Source: Pseudaestuariivita sp. (GTDB lineage: Bacteria; Pseudomonadota; Alphaproteobacteria; Rhodobacterales; Rhodobacteraceae). Taken from it: a stretch of DNA of 12,699 nucleotides. The notes beneath the pieces are model-generated. The model ran no database searches and had not been told where the DNA came from. It saw nothing but the letters and a program-made list of their open reading frames with translations. The stretch is taken from NCBI GenBank assembly GCA_020629995.1, contig JAHDCH010000056.1:1-12699 (forward strand), given 5' to 3'. Made by a program: the position numbers and the translations under genes. This document shows, piece after piece, positions 8,701-12,699 of this stretch (position 1 is its first letter; each line of letters starts with the position of its first letter).

Positions 8701-9275
8701 CGATGCTGAACCCCGAATACCCGGCGGCGGTGATTTCGGGCAATACCGAGGTGTCACAGGCCGCGTGCAACGCGCTCTATGGAGCGCTGGGCGTGATTGC
8801 CGGGTCTCAGGCGACGATGAACAATTTTGTCTGGGGCAATGAAGAGTTCCAGAACTATGAGACGATCTGTGGCGGGACGGGCGCGGGGCCGGGCTTTGAC
8901 GGCTGTGATGCAGTGCAGACGCATATGACCAACACCCGGTCGACCGATCCTGAGATCCTTGAAAAGCGGTTCCCGGTGCGGCTGGAGGCCTTTGGTGTGC
9001 GGCATGGGTCGGGCGGAAAGGGCAATTGGACTGGAGGCGCTGGTTGCCACCGGCTGATGCGGTTCCTGGTGCCGGTGACGGTGACGACGCTGTGTTCGCA
9101 CAGGGTGGTGCCGCCCTTTGGTGTGGACGGAGGAGCGCCGGGGCTGGTGGGTGTCAACTGGGCCGAGATGGCGGATGGAACCCGGGTTGATCTGCGCGGG
9201 AATGACGAGATTGACCTGCCGGCGGGCGCGGCATTCGGGATGCAGACACCCGGAGGCGGTGGGTGGGGCGCATAA
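5703..9275 (+). CDS. 5-oxoprolinase-type hydantoinase, fused HyuA-HyuB (ATP-hydrolysing)
   Basis: A 1190-residue cytoplasmic enzyme, the usual length for fused 5-oxoprolinases, which convert 5-oxo-L-proline, ATP and water to L-glutamate, ADP and phosphate. The HyuA half (about 1-680) has the actin/hexokinase-like phosphate motif DRGGTFTD at 10-17, a second one FDMGGTSTD at 284-292, [11 protein letters not shown] near 319-329 and [10 protein letters not shown] near 454-463. The HyuB half starts near 687 ([20 protein letters not shown]), contains [16 protein letters not shown], and ends in the glycine-rich TPGGGGWGA typical of this family. ATG 5703 has AAGAGG 6 nt upstream (5691-5696). The opening [11 protein letters not shown]...HKLLSENP favours 5-oxoprolinase over N-methylhydantoinase, but substrate cannot be proven from sequence. 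The gene stands alone, is convergent with the aminotransferase gene, and is probably regulated through the upstream TGACAA repeats. Confidence 0.9.
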   Translation: MSGRWEFWIDRGGTFTDIVARDPGGAIHTHKLLSENPERYPDAAVQGIRELTGTEGAFADGLIGAVKMGTTVATNALLERKGERVLLMITQGFEDLLKIGYQTRPRLFDLEIKRPDLLYDRVAELTERLDAGGKVLTPLDEDAARAALQEAFDDGIRAVAIAGLHAYLNPAHEDRVAEIAREVGYTQVSTSAGVSRLAKLVGRGDTTVVDAYLSPILRRYVDQVAGALDLGRAAEALYFMQSNGGLTDAQLFQGKDAILSGPAGGIVGMVQTAEAAGHDKLIGFDMGGTSTDVSHYAGDYERSFETEVAGVRMRAPMMDIHTVAAGGGSICSFRDGRFQVGPESAGADPGPACYRRGGPLTVTDCNVMLGKLNPDHFPAVFGPGGDQPLDVDAVRSGFARLAETVSAETGEALRSPEEMAEGFLKIAVDNMANAIKKISVERGHDVTRYTLQCFGGAGGQHACLVADALGMTRVFLHPHAGVLSAYGMGLADIRALREAQVDAPLEDLAAPEQALARVSDEAAREVRDQGIKDVRIEAKVHLRYDGSHQALEVPWGSVDEMKAAFEEAHRARFGFASPERAVLYEMVSVEAIGATGEAPAAMETGKGAEVADTIPVTFEGEARDVPLYRRDDMGEGQRVQGPAIITERTGTNVIEPGWAAEVDSFGNLILTRTEEKARARAAGTQADPILLEVFNNLFMSVADQMGATLANTSWSVNIKERYDFSCAIFDEAGDLVANAPHVPVHLGSMSDSIKTVMRLNPDVAEGDAFMLNSPFRGGTHLPDVTVVTPVFVGGKPVFWLGSRGHHADIGGRTPGSAPPDSTHIEEEGVVIDNVQLVDRGRLLEDEAVAVLGSGKYPCRNISQNMADLKAQVAANETGRQGLLKTVETYGIDVVQAYMGHVQDNAEESVRRVIDRLSDGEFDYPMDEGARIKVQVTVDRATRTAKIDFTGTSDQQKGNYNAPKSISRAVVLYVFRTMVGNAIPLNEGCLKPLEIVVPEGSMLNPEYPAAVISGNTEVSQAACNALYGALGVIAGSQATMNNFVWGNEEFQNYETICGGTGAGPGFDGCDAVQTHMTNTRSTDPEILEKRFPVRLEAFGVRHGSGGKGNWTGGAGCHRLMRFLVPVTVTTLCSHRVVPPFGVDGGAPGLVGVNWAEMADGTRVDLRGNDEIDLPAGAAFGMQTPGGGGWGA

Positions 9276-9297
9276 AGTTCGTACGAACTTTATGCGC
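9268..9297. terminator. Perfect 30-nt palindrome including the oxoprolinase stop codon
   Basis: Positions 9268-9297 equal their own reverse complement at all 30 positions (15-bp arms, no loop, centre GTAC). The left arm holds the last two sense codons and the TAA of the oxoprolinase gene. With the next inverted repeat it fills the gap between two convergent genes, so a bidirectional transcript end or RNA-stability element is likely. No T-run follows on either strand, so it is not a textbook intrinsic terminator. The symmetry is certain; the role is inferred. Confidence 0.6.
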
Positions 9298-9299
9298 TG

Positions 9300-9325
9300 G
9301 CACAATTTTCTTGCGAAAATTGTGC
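9300..9325. terminator. Perfect 11-bp stem with 4-nt loop between convergent genes
   Basis: GCACAATTTTC (9300-9310) and GAAAATTGTGC (9315-9325) are perfect reverse complements around TTGC (9311-9314). It starts 2 nt after the 30-nt palindrome and ends 3 nt before the aminotransferase stop codon (9329-9331, minus strand). A hairpin can form in RNA from either strand, consistent with terminating both convergent transcripts. A terminal U-tract is lacking. Confidence 0.6.
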
Positions 9326-9328
9326 GGG

Positions 9329-10678
9329 TCACACCGTGGCGAAGGCCGTGTCGAGGTTGTCGATGATCTGGGCGACCTCGGCTTCGGAGATGACCAAGGG
9401 TGGCGACATGAGGATATTGTTTGCGCCGAGCCGGGTGTTGGTGCCGGCTTCGTAGGCGGCTTTGTGCACCCGGGTCATGATATCCATATCCATTGGCGTT
9501 TTCGCGTCCCGGTCTGACACCAGTTCGATCCCGCACATCAGGCCGGTGCCGCCGCGCACATCGCCGATGAAATCGTATTTCTCCTGAAGGCGCAGGGCCC
9601 CTTCATAAAGCTGGGTGCCGCGCGGGCCGGCGTTGGATTTGGTGTCGAGGCGGAGCGTTTCCGACAGGCAGGTGACAACGGCCGCGGCGCCGACGGGGTG
9701 GGCCGAGTAGGTGTAGCCGGTGAAGATGGCGCCGTCGGCACCCGAAGTTTCAAACACCTCGGCCACCTGATCAGATACAAGGCAGCCGCCCACGGGGAAG
9801 TAAGCGGAGGTGATGCCTTTGGCGACGGTCATCATGTCGGGCTTGACGCCGAAGTGGCGAGAGCCGGTCCAGGAGCCCGTGCGGCCGAACCCGCAGATCA
9901 CTTCGTCGGCGATAAAAAGGATGCCGTTGTCAGAGCAGAGCTGGCGGAGGCGGGGCATCAGGGAGGCATGCGGCACGAGGACGCCGCCTGCACCGAGGAT
10001 TGGCTCCATGATGAAGGCGGCGATGGAGCCGGCGCCCTGGAAGGCGATCTCATCGGCCATGGCGGAGACGATGTTGTCGGCGAGGCGCTCTGGGTCGCTT
10101 TCGTTGAACGGGTTGCGGTAGGTGTAGGGCGCGGGGATGTGGAAGCATCCGGGCAGGAGAGGTTCGTAATTGATGCGGAAGCGGTTGTTGCCGTTCACGG
10201 ATGCGCCGCCCCAGTGGGTGCCGTGGTAGCCCTTTTTGAGCGAGAGGAACTTGGTTCGCCCTGGCTCGCCCCGCAGGCGGTGGTATTGGCGCGCGAGGCG
10301 CAGGGCGGTGTCGACGGCATCGGATCCGCCCGAGGTGAAGAAGACCCGGGCCATGCCGTCGTCAGCGAAGAATTCGCGCACGGCGAAGGAAGCCTCGATC
10401 GCCGCATCGTTGGTGGAGCCGCCGAAGTTGGAGCAATAGGGCAGCTGGTGCACCCGCTCGGCGATGGTTTGCTTGAGGGCGTCGTTGGAATAGCCGAGGT
10501 TGACGCACCAAAGGCCGCCGACGGCGTCGATCACCGTGTGGCCGTCGAGGTCATGCAGGTGCACGCCAGAGGCGCCGGTGAAGATGGTGGGCGGCGTTTC
10601 CTGGAGAGCCCCGGGGTGGCCCATCGGGTGCCAGAGGTGACGGGCGTTGTTCTCGCGCAGGAAGTTGTCGTCTTTCAT
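9329..10678 (-). CDS. Class III (omega) PLP-dependent aminotransferase
   Basis: A 449-residue cytosolic fold-type I enzyme that moves an amino group, usually a terminal one, to pyruvate or another keto acid. Seen in order: HLWHPMGH near 14, FTSGGSDAVDTALR near 114 (the phosphate-binding loop region), the cofactor-stacking GYHGTHWGG at 150-158, FIADEVICGFGRTG with D258 for the pyridine nitrogen, and MTVAKGITSAYFPVGG with the Schiff-base lysine K287. The start is ATG 10678, with GGAGG 5 nt upstream. The frame stays open to a start codon at 10783, but that extension is low-complexity and lies over the repeat element, so I reject it. Weak promoter candidate: TTGCGC (10726-10731) and TAGCAT (10704-10709), 16 nt apart. 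The family includes putrescine-, taurine-, beta-alanine- and amine-pyruvate aminotransferases; I cannot choose between these. It converges on the oxoprolinase gene. Confidence 0.92.
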   Translation of the reverse strand: MKDDNFLRENNARHLWHPMGHPGALQETPPTIFTGASGVHLHDLDGHTVIDAVGGLWCVNLGYSNDALKQTIAERVHQLPYCSNFGGSTNDAAIEASFAVREFFADDGMARVFFTSGGSDAVDTALRLARQYHRLRGEPGRTKFLSLKKGYHGTHWGGASVNGNNRFRINYEPLLPGCFHIPAPYTYRNPFNESDPERLADNIVSAMADEIAFQGAGSIAAFIMEPILGAGGVLVPHASLMPRLRQLCSDNGILFIADEVICGFGRTGSWTGSRHFGVKPDMMTVAKGITSAYFPVGGCLVSDQVAEVFETSGADGAIFTGYTYSAHPVGAAAVVTCLSETLRLDTKSNAGPRGTQLYEGALRLQEKYDFIGDVRGGTGLMCGIELVSDRDAKTPMDMDIMTRVHKAAYEAGTNTRLGANNILMSPPLVISEAEVAQIIDNLDTAFATV

Positions 10679-10683
10679 CAGGG

Positions 10684-10688
10684 CCTCC
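10684..10688 (-). promoter_or_regulatory. Ribosome binding site fixing the aminotransferase start
   Basis: On the minus strand this reads GGAGG, 5 nt before ATG 10678. It is a near-perfect Shine-Dalgarno sequence at good spacing and is the main reason to prefer this start over the upstream one at 10783. Confidence 0.75.
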
Positions 10689-10746
10689 GTGGGTGATGGA
10701 GGGATGCTAGGGGTTTTGGGGGACGGCGCAAGTGGTGAGTGCGGAG

Positions 10747-10801
10747 GGGGCGCTGCCCCCACGCCTGCGGCGCCCCCCGCCATATTTGGAAAGAGAAGAA
10801 G
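10747..10801 (-). repeat. Dispersed GC-rich intergenic repeat element, copy B (inverted); likely terminator of the ycaQ-like gene
   Basis: This is the reverse-complement partner of 2472-2525. It begins immediately past the stop codon (10803-10805) of the minus-strand glycosylase gene. Read leftward it gives the pyrimidine arm CTTCTTCTCTTTCC, then AAATATGG, then a stem with arms GCGCCCCC (plus strand 10770-10777) and GGGGGCGC (10746-10753): 8 bp around a 16-nt loop. Here it is well placed to end transcription before the aminotransferase promoter, although no T-run follows the stem. Confidence 0.85.
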
Positions 10802-10802
10802 G

Positions 10803-12008
10803 TCAGGTCAGGATGGGCGCGCGGAGCCAGGCATCGGCAAAGGTGACCGAAGAGACAGCGGTGAAACGGGCGAGGCGGGTGAGTTCGGCCTCGAGCTTGT
10901 GCTGGCGGGCAGGGGTCCAGCGGACTGGGGGTTCGGGCCAGAGCGCGGTGACATGAAGCGCATCGGCCGAGCGATCTGTTTTGCAGTCGATCCGGCCGAT
11001 CAGGCGGTCGCCCTCGAGGATGGGAAAGACGTAGTAGCCAAAGGTGCGTTTGGGCGCGGGGGTGAAGATCTCGATCCGGTAGTGGAAGCCGAAGAGCCGC
11101 AGGGCGCGTTTGCGGTCCCGCAGGGCCGGGTCAAAGGGCGACAGGATGCGCAGGCGGGAGGTGACCGGAGGCACGGGGGCAGAGGTCAGGCCCGGGCGGG
11201 CAAAGCAGCGGCGCAGGGTGCCATCGGTGGCTTCGACGTCGATCTCTTCGATCTGGCCGTTGGCAAGGGCTGCGGCGCACCAGTCCTTGGCCTCGGCCGG
11301 GGTGACGATATCCCAGAACGCCGCAAGCTCGCCCGAGGTGGCGAAAGAGAGCCGGTCCAGAGCCATGCGGCACAGACGGTCGATGATGTCCGGCGAGGCG
11401 AGGTGCGGAGATGCATGAGCCGAAGGGTAGGTCGCGGCGGTCGGCGCATAGTGTTTGCGAAAGTTCGTGCGGTGGCAGATCGACAGCTCGCCCGAGCGCC
11501 AGAGGTATTCGAGCGCGGTCTTTTCCGGCTGCCAGTTCCACCAGCCGCCGCCCTTGGTCGCCGTGGTGCCCATGTCCGAGGCCTGGCAGGCGCCGTGTTC
11601 ATGGGCAAAGGCGCGGACGCGGTCGATATGGGCACGGTATTCGGGGCCGCGCCAGGTGTCCCAGCGGCGCTCCATCGCGGCGCGGTCACGGTCGAACTTG
11701 AGCCGCCAGAGGTCAAAGAATTCGGTCGGCACCAGCGCGGCGTCGTGGGTCCAGTGTTCGAACAGCAGGCGCTCGCGTTCGATCACCGGGGGCAGGTGGC
11801 GCGGGCGATAGGCCGGGCGGCGCGCGAACAGGATCATGTCATGCGCGCGCTCGACCGTACGCACGCTGTCGACTTGCACAAAACCAAGCCGATGGATCAG
11901 CGCATGCAGGTCTGCAGGTTTGGTCCCACCCTTGGGCGCCTCGGCCAGGGCATGAGCCGCCAGGAAATGCGCCCGCGCGGCGCGGTTTGGCAGCAGAGGG
12001 CGGCTCAC
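10803..12008 (-). CDS. YcaQ/AlkX-like winged-helix DNA glycosylase (HTH_42 family)
   Basis: A 401-residue protein matching the size and pattern of the YcaQ/AlkZ family, whose characterised members unhook DNA interstrand crosslinks or remove bulky alkylated bases. The key motif is visible: GFVQVDSVRTVERAHDMILFAR, with Q45-V46-D47 matching the YcaQ-type QxD catalytic signature (AlkZ-type enzymes have QxQ). A short linker then leads to EHWTHDAALVP (near 85) and a Trp-rich stretch GGGWWNWQPEKTALEYLWRSGEL (near 153), typical of the tandem winged-helix part. The C-terminal half carries RLRILSPFDP and FGYYVFPILEGDRLIGRIDCK. The start is GTG 12008, which overlaps the stop of the upstream LacI-type gene as GTGA; there is no strong ribosome site, so translational coupling is likely. 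Repeat copy B follows its stop codon directly. The exact lesion is inferred only from the family; I would not transfer the E. coli name outright. Confidence 0.85.
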   Translation of the reverse strand: MSRPLLPNRAARAHFLAAHALAEAPKGGTKPADLHALIHRLGFVQVDSVRTVERAHDMILFARRPAYRPRHLPPVIERERLLFEHWTHDAALVPTEFFDLWRLKFDRDRAAMERRWDTWRGPEYRAHIDRVRAFAHEHGACQASDMGTTATKGGGWWNWQPEKTALEYLWRSGELSICHRTNFRKHYAPTAATYPSAHASPHLASPDIIDRLCRMALDRLSFATSGELAAFWDIVTPAEAKDWCAAALANGQIEEIDVEATDGTLRRCFARPGLTSAPVPPVTSRLRILSPFDPALRDRKRALRLFGFHYRIEIFTPAPKRTFGYYVFPILEGDRLIGRIDCKTDRSADALHVTALWPEPPVRWTPARQHKLEAELTRLARFTAVSSVTFADAWLRAPILT

Positions 12009-12699
12009 CAGCGTTTGAGCGTGTCGCCCACGTCAATCTTGGGCGAAAGCTCGGTCACCGTCTCGTATGGCGCCGAAGGGTCAGCCACACGCGCGGCGAT
12101 GATCTGGGCCGCCAGCGTGCCGATCTCGTCCCGGCAGCTGTCCATCGTGGCAAGGCGGCGCGGCAGGCCATCGAGCAGCTCGACATCGTTGAACCCGGCA
12201 AGGCCGACTTGCCCGGGAATGTCGATCCCCTGTTCCAGAGCGTACAGAAGCCCGCCCGCGGCGATCATGTCGTTGGAATAGTAGAGAAAGTCGATCTCGG
12301 GGTCGCGGGTCAGCAGCTCGCGCGTCATCTCGCGCCCCTTTTTCAGGGCCGAGCCGCCGGAATAGAACTCCTGATCCACCACCTCGACGCCCTTCTTGGC
12401 CAGCGCTTCGGTGAAGCCTTCGAACCGTTTGCGCGCGCGGTGGTCGAGCGGCATCTTGGTGCCCAGAAAGCCGATCCGTTCGTAGCCGGCCTTGACGATG
12501 GCGTCGGCCATCATGCGGCCCGCGCGGCGGTGCGAAATCCCGACCGAGCAGTCGATCGGAGTGCCGTCGGTGTCCATGATCTCGACCACCGGGATCCCGG
12601 CGCCGCGCAGCATCGCCTTGGAGGCTTCGGTATGCTCGACCCCTGCGATGATGACGCCCGAGGGGCGCCACGACAGCATCTCGTAGAGGACCTTTTCCT
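12005..12699 (-). CDS. LacI/GalR-family transcriptional regulator, N-terminus outside the window
   Basis: The frame is open from the window edge to a TGA at 12005-12007, giving about 231 residues: the ligand-binding domain of a LacI-type repressor without its helix-turn-helix. Family landmarks are SGVIIAG, GIPVVEIMD, the linker GYERIGFLGTK followed by DHRARKRFEGFTEAL, DFLYYSNDMIAAGGL and the typical IPGQVGLAGFNDVELLDGLPRRLATMD. The cofactor is usually a sugar or sugar acid, but the ligand cannot be predicted. The ATG at 12679 is internal and not the true start. The stop overlaps the GTG of the glycosylase gene by 4 nt, so the two are probably one operon. That pairing is odd for a carbohydrate-type regulator, whose real targets probably lie upstream, beyond the right edge. 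Confidence 0.9.
   Translation of the reverse strand, partial: EKVLYEMLSWRPSGVIIAGVEHTEASKAMLRGAGIPVVEIMDTDGTPIDCSVGISHRRAGRMMADAIVKAGYERIGFLGTKMPLDHRARKRFEGFTEALAKKGVEVVDQEFYSGGSALKKGREMTRELLTRDPEIDFLYYSNDMIAAGGLLYALEQGIDIPGQVGLAGFNDVELLDGLPRRLATMDSCRDEIGTLAAQIIAARVADPSAPYETVTELSPKIDVGDTLKRW

Noticed and set aside
9277..9288. AGTTCGTACGAAC resemblance to a LexA operator
   Set aside because: It is an inverted GTTC-N4-GAAC, not the alphaproteobacterial direct repeat with 7-nt spacing, and lies at a convergent 3' junction rather than a promoter.
10679..10783. N-terminal extension of the aminotransferase to a start at 10783
   Set aside because: It would translate through the repeat element into a low-complexity Ala/Pro stretch, and the start at 10678 has a strong GGAGG ribosome site.
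10647..12281. Open frame of 544 codons on the plus strand opposite the glycosylase gene
   Set aside because: It runs antisense to three minus-strand genes or elements, including the repeat, and its translation has no domain-like features. It is an artefact of high GC at third codon positions.

Overview
The window is GC-rich DNA that is almost wholly coding. It looks like an alphaproteobacterium, most likely of the Rhodobacteraceae/Roseobacter group. That is inferred from the alphaproteobacterial type of SOS box (GAAC-N7-GAAC) in front of dnaE2, from the character of the encoded proteins, and from GC-rich stem-loops joined to an 'AAATATGG' motif between genes. No rRNA, tRNA, CRISPR array, insertion sequence or phage gene is visible.

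Layout. (1) 1-724, minus: the 5' end of a gene for a repetitive 'NSGTI'-type beta-rich protein, probably secreted or at the surface and cut by the window edge. (2) 725-1073: intergenic. (3) 1074-2432, minus: a MATE-family multidrug/Na+ antiporter. (4) 2433-2584: a divergent intergenic region with a GC-rich repeat element and a perfect SOS box. (5) 2585-5605, plus: dnaE2 (imuC), an error-prone DNA polymerase with intact catalytic aspartates but no C-terminal OB-fold. (6) 5703-9275, plus: a fused HyuA-HyuB protein of the ATP-dependent 5-oxoprolinase type, preceded by TGACAA repeats. (7) 9268-9325: two perfect inverted repeats between convergent genes. (8) 9329-10678, minus: a class III PLP-dependent aminotransferase. 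(9) 10747-10801: a second, inverted copy of the repeat element. (10) 10803-12008, minus: a YcaQ/AlkX-like winged-helix DNA glycosylase. (11) 12005-12699, minus: the C-terminal part of a LacI-family regulator, overlapping the glycosylase gene by 4 nt (GTGA).

How the genes relate. Two DNA-damage functions are present: an SOS-controlled translesion polymerase and a probable crosslink/alkylation glycosylase. They lie in separate transcription units. Two amino-acid catabolic enzymes converge on one another: 5-oxoprolinase, which yields glutamate, and an omega-type aminotransferase. No multi-gene novel system is evident. The most unusual points are the truncated dnaE2 with no imuA/imuB beside it, the inverted repeat pair bracketing about 8.2 kb, the double palindrome that includes the oxoprolinase stop codon, and the coupling of a sugar-type regulator to a DNA glycosylase.
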